A DNA stretch of 64,000 bases. Origin: Topomyia yanbarensis. Taxonomy: Eukaryota > Arthropoda > Insecta > Diptera > Culicidae. Position 1 is the stretch's first letter. Every line of letters starts with the position of its first letter. The stretch spans positions 390,803,037-390,867,036 of the forward strand of contig NC_080672.1 in NCBI RefSeq assembly GCF_030247195.1, given 5' to 3'. The translations under genes were made by a program, and so were the position numbers. The notes under the pieces were generated by a model. It saw only the letters and a list, made by a program, of their open reading frames with translations. It had not been told where the DNA came from and ran no database searches. Positions 1 through 10,689 of this stretch are shown here, one piece after another.

Positions 1-1110
1 GCTGAACCAATTTTTTCAAACTTAGTCTCAAATGAAAGGTACAACGTTCCCATGTTATTGAATTTCATTGAACTCCGACTTCCGGTTTCGGAGATACAGG
101 TTGAAGAGTGGGGTCACGCATGAAATTCCCATATAAATCGGAATCAGCATGGTATCTAAAAGATGCAAAACTTAATAAAATGTGTTCGAAAATGTTTGGA
201 TTTATAGTTTCAGCTCACTGATGCACAATGAAACCCACGTTGACCACATTGGACAACTTCGGCGGAACCGGAAGCTTCGGGAAAGTGGTTATGTTTCTGA
301 GTTGAATTCACATCTTCTTCTCAGAAATGTCTGACTCGATTTTCACAAAGTCAGTCTTAAATGAAAGCTAGAATATTCCTATTGAATGCTATTTAATTCC
401 CTTTGAATCGGAGTTCTGGTTCCTGTGTTACGGGTTGAAGTATTCGGCCACATGCAAAATTTCCATATAAACCGGTAATCGATATATGTATAAATGAGGC
501 AATAAACAAATTGCTTGAAATTGTTGGCCAACACTCTTATACCATTCGACTCACTTCGTTGAGTTCGGAAAACGTGTATATTCGTATGTGTGTATGTCTG
601 TGTGTATGTGTGTGACCAACAATTGTGATTTTCTCAAAACAGGTCTCAAATGGAAGGTATAATATGCAGTTTGGTGTAGTATCTCCCCCACTTACCCTAA
701 CACCTCAACCTTTCATCACCCCCCCCCCCCTTGGTCACCCTCGCACCCGCATTAGAGCATTGCAAAAAAAACACTCATTTTTGAAATCTCAAAGGCCTCC
801 TATTGTGACAAAAAGCGAAGTAAACTCAGATGCCAAATTTCATATCATTTGGACAATTTTAGACCTCCGCCCATTTTGCTTGAAGTGTTTGTCATTGGCT
901 ACATTTATACGTTCACCATAATTTCTCAGAATATTTTTTTTCTATTCAAGCAAACTGCATCATTTTTTAGCGTTTGTTTTGAAGCTCAATCAACGATGTT
1001 TCTCGAAATTTAAAAGCCCTGGTGCGTTTTGTTCGTTTGTTATAATAGTTTAAGTGAAAAAAGTGATGTCCCATATTTATAAGTCCACCTTACTTTTTTA
1101 CCTTTCTCAT
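1..1110. repeat. Dispersed repeat family with degenerate ~300-bp internal units (window starts inside it)
   Basis: The stretch contains several degenerate units built from recurring phrases such as CTCAAATGAAAGGTA, CCGACTTCCGGTT, GGGTTGAAG and CCCATATAAA. The same phrases recur at 23.6-25.8 kb. Near 540-620 there is the ATTCGACTCACTTCGT block followed by a short TGTATG-rich microsatellite. At 1098-1116 the motif CCTTTCTCATATAGAAAGG (an inverted repeat) marks the edge of a unit, as it does at 23.57 and 24.74 kb. The left edge lies outside the window. No protein is recognisable. It is probably an old non-autonomous element amplified internally (inference). Confidence 0.75.
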
Positions 1111-1649
1111 ATAGAAAGGTTACCCAACAAATAACGAAAGCTGTACAAGCCTTTAATGCGAGAGAATAAGCTGAACAAGAACAGTTTAAGCTATTATCCA
1201 GCTAAGTTGTTTGTTGGGTATGCAATCAATCTGAACATCGTCAACCTAATCCCGGTCTATCCCCCACACACCATCCTTCCCTAAACCCACCTTCCTTCAT
1301 CAGTTCCCCCCTCCACCGAAGAAAATTTCCTAGTTCATCCTAAATAAACTTCCCTAATAGATCTGTAAAACCAGTGAAAAAATTGGTTTGAACTGATTTT
1401 GAGATTGAAAACTACTTTAAAATTGAAACTAATTTAAAATTTGTTAACAAGTTGAAACTTGTTGGCGGGGTCCGGACCTCCGAACCCTCCTCTTGGATCT
1501 CCTGCTGAGTTCAAGTGTTTCAGCTACGACACATAGCTTCTCAAGTTCGTGACTGTCGATCCATTTTATGTATGTACAAATCATACTGAATATGCAATGG
1601 ACATTTCCATTATTATATTGAACATAACCAGCCATGGAATCGTACACGA
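1111..1649. other. Intergenic or intronic sequence, nothing recognised
   Basis: A C-rich pyrimidine stretch lies at about 1245-1325, resembling the C-rich tail of the repeat family at 24.48-24.66 kb. Otherwise the sequence is AT-rich and shows no coding region, RNA gene or clear repeat boundary. Confidence 0.5.
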
Positions 1650-2290
1650 AAAAACCAGTCATAAATTCATGAACAAAAGGTCACGATTTCGTGAACTAAA
1701 CATTCTACGAAAACCATGACCAAGCTCCTGAAATTATGAATAATAAACCTCGAATTCATAAAACTATTTGTGTTTTCAAAAAACTAGTTCGTCCCGAATA
1801 TATACATGGCGTTACATTAGAATGTTTAGTTAGGGTACTGTTGTTGTTCCCTTGACACGTTTAGTTTTTGTTGTGATTCTAGTTCATGATTTCGGAATAT
1901 ACAGCCGTTAGTCAAATGATGTTCATGATTTCAAGAGCCATTTCGCGATTCTTGTGATTTCTCATCACGTTATTGTGCCACCTTATACATGAGTTTACTA
2001 TCGCATTTTTCGGTCAGACTAGCAGGATCAAAATTCATGATTTCAGGATTTTAGTCCGATTTTTGTAATTTCTTTTCACGTTATCGTGGTTTTTTAGTTA
2101 TGAGTAGAGTGATTCATGTTCATGATTTCAGGATCTCAGTCACGATTTTTGTAACTGCTGTTCATGTTATCGTAATTTTAAGTCATAAATAGAGTAATTC
2201 ATGTTCATAATTTCAGGATCTTAGTCACGATTTGCGTAATTTCTGTTCATGTTATCGTAAATTTGTCACGAAGATTAATATGACTAATGT
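1650..2290. repeat. Short tandem repeat array (~85-bp unit) with inverted flank
   Basis: At least three head-to-tail units of about 85 bp start near 2036, 2120 and 2206. Each contains TTCATGATTTCAGGAT, then CACGATTTTTGTAA, then TTCATGTTATCGTAA. A more diverged unit lies at 1880-1990. The left part (1650-1780) carries the same words in reverse orientation (TCCTGAAATTATGAA against TTCATAATTTCAGGA), so the whole block is partly palindromic. It is probably a decayed foldback or MITE-like element. Confidence 0.6.
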
Positions 2291-2626
2291 TGATGATATC
2301 AGCACGAAGAATAAAATTTTATGAAGATCTCTTAAGTTACTGTTTATTTTTAACGGTAATGGAAAAAATTCACATCGTGAAAATGACTACCACTTTAATA
2401 AACACTGTGTTTGACAACTGATTTCAACGCAGCGTCATAGTTTTATGGCATCGGAAACCTTGTAAACTATGACTGCAGTAGAACACCTTAACGAAGGAAT
2501 AGGCAACTTCTGTTTTTGGACAGAAGAACATCACGATAAATCAATGAACACACCTTTTGTAGCTTTATTTTTCGACGACTTTATCCGTTAATTGCGATGA
2601 ATTTCAATTATAAACAGTTTGTTGAC

Positions 2627-2642
2627 AAGTACCTCAACACAT
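2627..2642. repeat. Left target-site duplication of the I-clade element
   Basis: AAGTACCTCAACACAT at this position is repeated without mismatch at 8754-8769, right after the poly(A) tail of the retrotransposon. The exact boundary on the A-rich side is ambiguous by a base or two. A perfect 16-bp duplication is typical of target-primed reverse transcription and indicates a young insertion. Confidence 0.95.
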
Positions 2643-2926
2643 TCGTTTTCGAGCTCTCCATCGAGACAGAGGTTGTTTTTTCTAGTCCGTAGTGCTGTGT
2701 GAGGCGATAAAGAATAGTTTTAATCCGCATTCAAGGTTATTTTGCCAGTTCGGTTCGGTCCTCAGTCTTTTGTTCGCGTGTGAGGATTAAACAATAGCCA
2801 GCTGTATAAGCTGGATCGGTTCGTCGTTGGACACCAGTTTAAAGCTAAGTGGTTTTTGTCTTTTGTAACACATTTATTGCTTTCTTCCGTCTGCGCGGGC
2901 GCTGACCCCGTGCGTTGACGTTTTCT
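2643..2926 (+). other. 5' UTR of the I-clade element (internal promoter expected here)
   Basis: This non-coding leader lies between the target-site duplication and the first ATG of ORF1. Non-LTR elements of this group carry an internal, usually TATA-less Pol II promoter at their extreme 5' end (family knowledge). I see no TATA box. The first bases (TTCGTTTTCGAGC) are followed by GAGACAG about 20-26 nt downstream, a possible but unconvincing downstream promoter element. Confidence 0.6.
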
Positions 2927-4246
2927 ATGGTTTCCTCTCCGGATGGTCAAATGGAAGTTGAATCGGGTTCAACTTCTAAGGCTCCCCCCCGGCCCAAATG
3001 CTATCCAGAACTCTCAACTGGTCCATTTGTGGTCTTCTTTCGGCCCAAGACTAAATCACTGAATCTTCTTCAGATTTCTAGAGACCTGACGGAACGGTTC
3101 TCGGCTGTGACCGAAATTTCAAAGGTCCGCTCGGACAAGATAAGGGTGTTGCTAGCCAACTCAAAGCAGGCAAACGATATTGCTTGCTGTGAGCACTTTA
3201 CGCGGGATTATAACGTGTATATTCCGGCTGTAAGAGTACAATCCGAAGGCGTCGTAACCGATGAGAGTTTGACGTGCGAGGATCTGCTGAAGTACGGGGT
3301 TGGCCGATTCAGAGACCGCTTACTTCAGCCAGTTAAAATACTTGAGTGCAAACGTTTGCACTCAGTAGTAGTTGCGGGGGATGGTTCAAAAACGTACCCC
3401 CAATCAAACTCTTATCGGGTGACCTTCGCTGGTACCGCTTTGCCAAATTTCGTCCTCTTGCACAAGGTTCGTCTGCCTGTGCGTCTGTTTGTGCCGCGGG
3501 TCATGAATTGCACAAAGTGTAAACAACTGGGTCACACAGCCACCCATTGTAGCAACAAGGCCCGCTGTGGAAAATGCGGGGAGAATCATCTAGACGATTC
3601 GTGCAGTGAGCAAGCCGAAAAGTGTCCTTACTGTGCGGAGAGTCTGCATGATATCTCGGCATGTCCCGCGTACAAACTACGCGGGGATAAACTGAAACGT
3701 TCCCTTGCGGGACGATCCAAACATTCTTTCGCAGAAATGTTAAAGAATGCTACGCCACCATCCTCAGCAAACATCTATACTCACTTGCCTCCTGACGAGG
3801 GCGAGGCTGGTAACCCACAAGAGGGAACATCTACTAGGGTGCCTAGAATTTATAGGAAGAGGAGGAACACTTCCTCTCGTAAATTTCCTTGTAAAGGCCA
3901 GAAGGTGTCCCTTGAGGGGGCTCCGAAAGTCACATCTATTGGAAGTGTTGCAACCAAACCGAAGCAATTAGCTCCTGGTCTCGGAGGATTAAGCTCAGAG
4001 AAGGAGTTCCCAGCACTTCCAGGAACATCAAAAATCCCAAGTGTTCCTTTGTTTCAGTTCGAGAGTAATCACAGCACTGGAATTATAAAACTCTCGGACA
4101 TAGTGGACTGGATAATAAAAACTTTCAATATTACTGATCCTATTAAAAGTCTTATGTTAGCTTTTCTCCCTACAGTGAGAACATTTTTGAAGCAGTTGAC
4201 TGCTAAATGGCCCCTCCTCTCAGCGATTGTATCCTTCGATGGCTAA
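2927..4246 (+). CDS. I-clade ORF1 protein: gag-like nucleic-acid-binding protein with three zinc knuckles
   Basis: This 439-aa protein is expected to bind the element RNA and form the ribonucleoprotein used for target-primed reverse transcription (family role). The start is the ATG at 2927. An upstream in-frame TTG at 2915 only lengthens the ORF artificially. Residues about 35-190 match the N-terminal gag-like region seen in the relics at 40 and 50 kb. Three retroviral-type knuckles follow at about 195-246: CTKCKQLGHTATHC, CGKCGENHLDDSC (one residue short between the second Cys and His) and CPYCAESLHDISAC. The rest is basic and Ser/Pro-rich, probably disordered. The stop overlaps the ORF2 start. 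No frameshift or stop is seen. Confidence 0.92.
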   Translation: MVSSPDGQMEVESGSTSKAPPRPKCYPELSTGPFVVFFRPKTKSLNLLQISRDLTERFSAVTEISKVRSDKIRVLLANSKQANDIACCEHFTRDYNVYIPAVRVQSEGVVTDESLTCEDLLKYGVGRFRDRLLQPVKILECKRLHSVVVAGDGSKTYPQSNSYRVTFAGTALPNFVLLHKVRLPVRLFVPRVMNCTKCKQLGHTATHCSNKARCGKCGENHLDDSCSEQAEKCPYCAESLHDISACPAYKLRGDKLKRSLAGRSKHSFAEMLKNATPPSSANIYTHLPPDEGEAGNPQEGTSTRVPRIYRKRRNTSSRKFPCKGQKVSLEGAPKVTSIGSVATKPKQLAPGLGGLSSEKEFPALPGTSKIPSVPLFQFESNHSTGIIKLSDIVDWIIKTFNITDPIKSLMLAFLPTVRTFLKQLTAKWPLLSAIVSFDG

Positions 4247-7200
4247 CTCATCGAACGAGGTCACGGATTTGATCACTGTTCTACAGTGGAATTGCAGAAG
4301 TATCATCCCGAAAATCGATTCCTTCAAAATTTTAATAAATAATTTGAGTTGCGATGCATTTGCATTATGTGAAACTTGGTTAACTTCCGACATAGAACTC
4401 AACTTCCACGACTTTAATATTATTCGCCTGGATCGAGACACCCCCTATGGAGGAGTGCTTTTGGGGATCAAAAAGTGCTATTCCTTCTACAGAATTAACC
4501 TTCCCTCGATAACAGGTATTGAAGTTGTCGCTTGTCAAGTAACAACCAAAGGCAAAAGCCTTTGCATAGCTTCCATATATATTCCCCCCAACACCGCGGT
4601 TGGGCACCGACGGCTACAAGACATCTTAGAATCCCTGCCAGCACCGCGACTAGTTTTAGGAGACTTTAACTCTCACGGTACAGCATGGGGTTGCCTCTAT
4701 GATGATAACCGGTCTTCCTTAATTCAGGATCTTTGCGATAACTTCAATTTGACAATTTTAAACACGGGTGAAATGACACGGATTCCTGCTCCTCCAGCGC
4801 GCCCGAGCGCCTTAGACTTGTCCCTTTGCTCAACATCGCTGCGGTTAAATTGCACGTGGAAGGTAATTCCTGATCCCCACGGCAGCGACCATCTGCCGAT
4901 TGTAGTCTCAATCAATAACGGTTCAAGGCCATTGAAATCAATCAATATTTCGTATGACCTCACACGAAATATCGATTGGAAGAGCTATGCTGCCGCGATA
5001 TCCGACAACATCGAATCTACCCAAGAACTTCCTCCGGAGGAAGAGTACAGCTTTTTGGCTGGCTTGATTCTCGACAGCGCGAATCAAGCTCAGACTAGGC
5101 CAGTACCCGGCGCGAACATACAAAAACGTTCTCCCAATCCCTGGTGGGATAAAGAGTGCTCAGACGTGTACGCAGAGAAGGCCGCCGCATTTAAGACCTT
5201 CCGGAACGACGGGTTACCCGCCAGTTTTCGACAGTACGCGACGTTAGACAAGCGAATGAAGAGTTTGATGAAAGCCAAAAAACGCGGTTATTGGCGCCGG
5301 TTCGTCGACAGATTAACGAGAGAAACATCGATGAGCACTCTTTGGGGAACAGCCCGACGTATGCGAAATCGAAACAGTACTAATGAGAGCGTGGAATATT
5401 CAAACCGTTGGATATTCGATTTCGCCAAGAAGGTTTGTCCGGATTCCGCCCCGGCACAGAAGATTTACCGCGCCGCGTCTCCTCACGATAGCGCGAACGA
5501 AACACCTTTTTCGATGGTGGAGTTCTCACTTGCTCTCTTGTCGTGTAACAATAAAGCTCCGGGGCCAGACAGAATCAAATTCAACTTGTTGAAGAATCTG
5601 CCTGACTCTGCCAAGAGACGCTTGTTGAACTTATTTAATAAGTTTCTCGAGGCTAACATTGTCCCACTCGATTGGAGACAAGTGAAGGTCATCGCCATCC
5701 AAAAACCAGGAAAACCAGCCTCCGACCACAATTCGTACCGTCCGATCGCAATGCTATCCTGTATCCGGAAGTTGTTCGAGAAAATGATCCTATCCCGCCT
5801 CGACAATTGGGTCGAAGCAAATGGCTTACTGTCAGATACACAATTTGGCTTTCGCAAAGGCAAAGGGACGAACGATTGTCTTGCGTTGCTCTCAACTGAA
5901 ATTCAAATGGCCTATGCTAGCAAAGAGCAGATGGCATCAGTGTTCCTAGATATTAAGGGGGCTTTTGATTCAGTTTCGATCAACATTCTTTCAGAGAAGC
6001 TGCACCAGCATGGTCTTTCAGCGACTTTAAACAACTTTTTACTAAACTTGTTGTCGGAAAAGCACATGCATTTTTCGCATGGTGACTTATCGACATCACG
6101 ATTTAGCTACATGGGCCTTCCCCAGGGCTCATGTCTAAGCCCCCTTTTATACAATTTCTATGTCAACGACATTGATGAATGTCTTGACAATTCCTGCACG
6201 TTAAGGCAACTTGCAGACGATGGCGTGGTGTCTGTTACGGGACCCAAAGCTGTCGATCTACAAGGACCATTACAGAATACCCTGGACAATTTGTCTGCTT
6301 GGGCTATTAAGCTGGGTATCGAATTCTCCACGGAGAAAACTGAGCTAGTTGTATTTTCAAGGAAGCGTGAACCAGCACAACTACAGCTTCTATTAATGGG
6401 TCAAACTATCGCTCAGGTCTTCACAGTAAAATATCTAGGGGTCTGGTTCGACTCGAAAGGTACTTGGGGATGCCATATTCGGTATCTGAAACAGAAATGC
6501 CAACAAAGGATCAACTTTCTTCGTACAATAACCGGAACATGGTGGGGTGCCCACCCAGGAGACCTAATTAGGTTGTATCAAACAACGATACTGTCGGTAA
6601 TGGAATACGGATGCTTCTGCTTTCGCTCCGCCGCGAACATACATTTCATCAAACTCGAAAGAATTCAGTATCGTTGTTTGCGTATCGCCTTAGGGTGCAT
6701 GCAGTCGACCCATACGATGAGTCTCGAAGTGCTGTCGGGCGTTCTCCCGTTGAAAAATCGATTTTGGGAACTCTCATATCGATTGCTCATTCGATGCGAT
6801 ATCTTGAACCCGGTCGTGATTGAAAATTTCGAAAGGCTTGTTGAGCTCAATTCTCAGACCCGTTTCATGTCCCTGTACTTTGACTACATGGCGCAGAATA
6901 TTAACCCTTCTTCTTACAATCCCAACCGTGTGCATTTCATAAATACTTCTGAATCTACTGTTTTCTTCGACACATCCATGAAAGACGAGATTAGTGGAAT
7001 TCCGGACCACATACGCCCACAAGTGGTTCCAAACATTTTTTATAATAAATTCCGAGAAGTCGACTGTTCTAAGATGTTTTATACTGACGGATCAAACCTC
7101 GAAGGGTCCACTGGCTTCGGTATTTTCAATCAAAAGTTCACCGCCTCCTACAAACTCAGTGACCCTGCTTCAGTTTACGCCGCAGAACTAGCTGCCATTC

Positions 7201-7925
7201 AGTATACCCTTGGAGTCATTGAAACATTACCCGCAGACCATTACTTCATCGTTTCGGATAGCCTCAGTTCCATTGACGCTATTCGCTCGATGAAACAAGG
7301 CAAGCACTCCTCGTATTTTTTGGGGAAAATACGGGAGCTACTGAGTGCTTTATCTGACAACTCTTTCCAGATTACCTTGGTATGGGTCCCTTCTCATTGC
7401 TCCATTCCGGGCAATGAGAAGGCAGACTCCTTAGCTAAGGTGGGTGCCTTAGAAGGAGACGTTTACGAAAGACCAATTTGCTTCAGCGAATTTTTCAGTA
7501 TTACTCATCAGAGAACCCTCGAAAGTTGGCAAACTTCGTGGAGCAGTGGAGAGCTGGGAAGGTGGCTACATTCGATAATCCCTAAGGTATCGACGAAACC
7601 TTGGTTCAAGGGGATGGATGTGGGTCGTGACTTCATTCGTGTGATGTCCCGACTCATGGCAAACCATTACACGCTGGATGCACATCTCCGGCGTATTGGG
7701 CTCGTGGATAGTGGTATCTGCGCTTGTGGCGACGGCTATCACGACATCGAGCACATTGTCTGGGCGTGCACCGAGTACAGTTCCGCTAGGTCTCGGCTAA
7801 TGGATACCCTGCGGGCCCGAGGAAGACCAACCAACGTCCCGGTTCGAGATGTGCTGGCAAGCCGCGATGTTCTCTATATGTCCCTTATATACACCTTTGT
7901 GAAAACCATCAATATACAAGTCTAA
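4239..7925 (+). CDS. I-clade ORF2 protein: APE endonuclease, reverse transcriptase, RNase H
   Basis: This 1228-aa polyprotein nicks the target DNA and copies the element RNA in place. The ATG at 4239 overlaps the ORF1 stop (ATGGCTAA), in the +1 frame relative to ORF1, so translation by termination-reinitiation is likely. The in-frame TTG at 4227 is not needed as a start. The APE-type endonuclease spans about residues 15-225, with LQWNCRS, CETWL, LGDFNSHG and GSDHLPIV. Reverse transcriptase spans about 480-760, with FLDIKGAFDS (about 568) and the catalytic box QLADD (about 656), a Leu variant of the usual F/YADD. RNase H spans about 947-1070 and keeps all four acidic residues: YTDGS, AAELAA, SDSLSS and GNEKADSLAK. 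The Cys/His motif CACGDGYHDIEHIVWAC lies at about 1160-1176. No disabling lesion is visible. Confidence 0.95.
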   Translation: MANSSNEVTDLITVLQWNCRSIIPKIDSFKILINNLSCDAFALCETWLTSDIELNFHDFNIIRLDRDTPYGGVLLGIKKCYSFYRINLPSITGIEVVACQVTTKGKSLCIASIYIPPNTAVGHRRLQDILESLPAPRLVLGDFNSHGTAWGCLYDDNRSSLIQDLCDNFNLTILNTGEMTRIPAPPARPSALDLSLCSTSLRLNCTWKVIPDPHGSDHLPIVVSINNGSRPLKSINISYDLTRNIDWKSYAAAISDNIESTQELPPEEEYSFLAGLILDSANQAQTRPVPGANIQKRSPNPWWDKECSDVYAEKAAAFKTFRNDGLPASFRQYATLDKRMKSLMKAKKRGYWRRFVDRLTRETSMSTLWGTARRMRNRNSTNESVEYSNRWIFDFAKKVCPDSAPAQKIYRAASPHDSANETPFSMVEFSLALLSCNNKAPGPDRIKFNLLKNLPDSAKRRLLNLFNKFLEANIVPLDWRQVKVIAIQKPGKPASDHNSYRPIAMLSCIRKLFEKMILSRLDNWVEANGLLSDTQFGFRKGKGTNDCLALLSTEIQMAYASKEQMASVFLDIKGAFDSVSINILSEKLHQHGLSATLNNFLLNLLSEKHMHFSHGDLSTSRFSYMGLPQGSCLSPLLYNFYVNDIDECLDNSCTLRQLADDGVVSVTGPKAVDLQGPLQNTLDNLSAWAIKLGIEFSTEKTELVVFSRKREPAQLQLLLMGQTIAQVFTVKYLGVWFDSKGTWGCHIRYLKQKCQQRINFLRTITGTWWGAHPGDLIRLYQTTILSVMEYGCFCFRSAANIHFIKLERIQYRCLRIALGCMQSTHTMSLEVLSGVLPLKNRFWELSYRLLIRCDILNPVVIENFERLVELNSQTRFMSLYFDYMAQNINPSSYNPNRVHFINTSESTVFFDTSMKDEISGIPDHIRPQVVPNIFYNKFREVDCSKMFYTDGSNLEGSTGFGIFNQKFTASYKLSDPASVYAAELAAIQYTLGVIETLPADHYFIVSDSLSSIDAIRSMKQGKHSSYFLGKIRELLSALSDNSFQITLVWVPSHCSIPGNEKADSLAKVGALEGDVYERPICFSEFFSITHQRTLESWQTSWSSGELGRWLHSIIPKVSTKPWFKGMDVGRDFIRVMSRLMANHYTLDAHLRRIGLVDSGICACGDGYHDIEHIVWACTEYSSARSRLMDTLRARGRPTNVPVRDVLASRDVLYMSLIYTFVKTINIQV

Positions 7926-8753
7926 CTGCCCCTTGTTATCTCCTTATCATTCTCAGAACGCTCTTCCACCTGTATCAAACCATCTGTATCGAATGAGCCA
8001 ACAAACACGGGACCTACGGCACGAACATAACACGCTTAACTCGAAATGTAGCCGATCCACATCTGAGCCGTACTACGAAATCGTCTGGAAAAACCCCTGC
8101 CATCTTGAGGAGGACCACCCGGCGTCCCAGTACATGATTCCCCTGATGAAGGCCACCCGAGTTTGTAATCCATCCGTTGATCTCACGATGCCTGAAACTG
8201 AAATAATTTTCTCTCCCTGCCATCTTTGTCTACCCTCCCTCCCCTGACTCTTATACCCAGAAGTAACACCCCTACCCCCCCCCCCCCCTCCCCCAATATC
8301 ATCACGAAGCATTTAGCTCTTCTTGTCTCTTCTAGTTTTAACTATTATATTATATAATCTCGTTGAAATTGCCCAACTCTACTACCCACAAAAATAACTA
8401 TAATTACGAATCTTTACAAAATTCAATCATGCCCTCTAGTTATTCCTAGTTTTAAGTTAGTCGTAAAAAATTGTCCCCCTTAATTAAACATTGTTTGCTC
8501 CAATAATCTCACTGATAAAAATATCAAACCATATTGCCACAAAAACTAAATGACCCCCCTAATCTTACGAAAACAATATTATCCCCTTGTGTAGATATAT
8601 AAGATAGCTATAAAATCGCATTAGTTTCATTTTTAAAAAAATCAATATGTAATCCCCTAGTTTTAAGCAATTTAAAATGTAAAACAAAACAAAATTGGCA
8701 CCTTTAAGCTAACGCAACGTGCCTTATCAAATAAACGATTTGAATAAAAAAAA
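7926..8753 (+). other. 3' UTR and poly(A) tail of the I-clade element
   Basis: This non-coding tail of about 830 bp includes a homopolymeric C run at about 8274-8288 in a very C-rich stretch, then AT-rich sequence. A polyadenylation signal AATAAA lies at 8730-8735, and the element ends in about nine A residues before the duplicated target site. The RNA end recognised by the reverse transcriptase should lie here. Confidence 0.85.
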
Positions 8754-8769
8754 AAGTACCTCAACACAT
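8754..8769. repeat. Right target-site duplication of the I-clade element
   Basis: AAGTACCTCAACACAT is identical to 2627-2642 and directly follows the poly(A) tail. Confidence 0.95.
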
Positions 8770-10185
8770 ACACGAGATGTCAATTTAAGTTCATGCCAGC
8801 CAGCCCTACTTTCTCGCAAATCCTTCCATTACACCACACAAGCACTCACTCCACTTTGTAATAAAATGTATGCTAAATAGTACTCCCTCATAATTTCCCA
8901 GCCATGCCGACTGAATAGCGATCCTTCGCCATCCCTTTCGATACACATGTATGTATGTAGGTAAAGCCTTTCCTACACAAGGAACAAGCATTTTCTTCGA
9001 TTCTTCCACATGTTTCAGTAATTATTTATTCGATCATTACACGCTAGGTCGTTGTCGTCAGCGTAATATCGGCGGTGAAACACGAACGAAAATTTACCCA
9101 TGCGTAATATTCATAATTCAACAAACGTGTTTTCATTCACGGCTCCCGTTCGTGTCCGCGTATACTTCCACCACCATTCGAAAAGTTCCAAGCTCCCCCG
9201 TCAACAACAGTGAGGTTACACGAACCGACCGTGCTTTTCTACCAACCAGCTACATATAACGTAATGTACATACATTAAGGCGATTATGTTTGGATGGGAG
9301 CTTCACATTTGTTCGGGTTTATGTGTTACGCTAAACATACACAGCCATACACAAGCGGAGTGATAAATTCTTCATTCGGTAATGGTAGCCAACGACTTTG
9401 ATTGTTTTGTAAGCACTGTGTCTTCTTCGCACATCATGCTCCGCTTCGGACTGAGATTGATTGAATGATTAACGGCGAGACAGTGGAAATCTTTCCTGTT
9501 ACTCCCCCCCCCCCCGGACGACGCCATTCCCGTCATGGGTTGGAGATTCTCGGTTCTCGGCCATCGTTGTTGCGATGGACAGGACTGATTAGTTTTCATC
9601 GGCTAATGTAAGCAATAAATAGCAATTCAGTGTACTCGGGAAATTGGTTTTCGATTGGATCGGGTGACCTATCTGCTGAATTAGGTATGATTGGACATAA
9701 TGAAGTATGCTGTGATCCTAGTAAATTCATCAAGTCATGTAGTTAGATTGTGTTATGAGGAAAGGATATATTTGCAAACGAACCTTATTTGAATAATTTT
9801 ACACTCTCTATTATTGTTGTCGCTGTCTGAAGACCTAACTATTAATTAAATAATACACATCCATCTATTAGACCGTTGGTAGTGTTTTATTTCTGAATTC
9901 AGCGTCGAAATCGAAACGCTAAGTCATCGACATATTCATGTGGGGTATTGTGCTTTTCAAGCACTGCATGGTATCATCCTATTTTCTTATTAGGCACAAA
10001 TAAAGTAATAAATTCTTGTAAGTATACAATATTTGTAAATATTAATATTAATAATCTGTGAATATTTTCCTTCTTGTTAGCATGAGCTGTCTACAAGAAA
10101 ATTGAGCATTAAATTGAATTCTTATTCAACAGAGAGCTAGAAAAGTTTTGAATTCAGTTTCAATAAACAGAAGTATTGGTGGAAG
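8770..10185. other. Apparently unique non-coding sequence
   Basis: No convincing coding exon, RNA gene or known repeat was found. A poly(C) run lies at about 9506-9515, and the final part is AT-rich. This may be ancestral intergenic or intronic sequence, since it shares no obvious words with the repeats elsewhere in the window. Confidence 0.4.
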
Positions 10186-10689
10186 TAAAGGGTGAGTCGA
10201 TAATTATAGCGACACTTTAGATTGATTGGTAAATCGGCTACAGCTACCGGAATTAAACTAATGTTTTACAGTAGTTTACTCACTTATTTTTTCTGCCGAA
10301 TCTCAGTATTTTATTTTTCGCAGAGATCTCAGTAAAAGCTTGTTTGCTGAGACTCGAGAAATACTTCGCTGAAAATCAGCAAACAAATGCCGAGCTCAAC
10401 TAAGTGTATTATTTATTTCCACTTATATAGGTCGGTTAAGCTTTATAATGAGTTTGAGTAAAGCGGTTGACTTTTACAGCAATGAGCACTCCAACACAGC
10501 TTGTGCAATCGTTTCCGGAAAAAATTTCTCATTTTTTCATTTTCCCATCATTTTCTTTTCGTTCTTTGTCACTTCTTTGGTCTTCCAAAGTTCGCGGTTT
10601 CAATCGGGCACAGTTTAGAACAGTTTGGTGGGTTCATGTTATTCGGTACAAAATTCACCGAATTGGTTTAGAATAGTGGCGTGACGCCA

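Larger units (their letters stand above)
2643..8753 (+). mobile_element. Full-length non-LTR retrotransposon, I clade (MosquI-like)
   Basis: The 6.1-kb element is bounded by an identical 16-bp target-site duplication. It has a 5' UTR of about 284 bp, ORF1 (gag-like, three zinc knuckles), ORF2 (endonuclease, reverse transcriptase, RNase H, C-terminal Cys/His motif), a 3' UTR of about 830 bp with AATAAA at 8730-8735, and a short A tail. Both ORFs are open along their whole length. An RNase H domain together with a CCHC ORF1 fits the I clade. MosquI is the I-clade family described from Aedes, and I suggest that relationship without having compared sequences. Related relics lie at 38.8-40.6 and 49.2-50.4 kb. 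By sequence alone it could be active. Confidence 0.93.

Noticed and set aside
2915..2926. Upstream TTG start for ORF1 (and TTG at 4227 for ORF2)
   Set aside because: Good ATG codons follow within 12 nt in the same frame. TTG starts are not expected in an insect.
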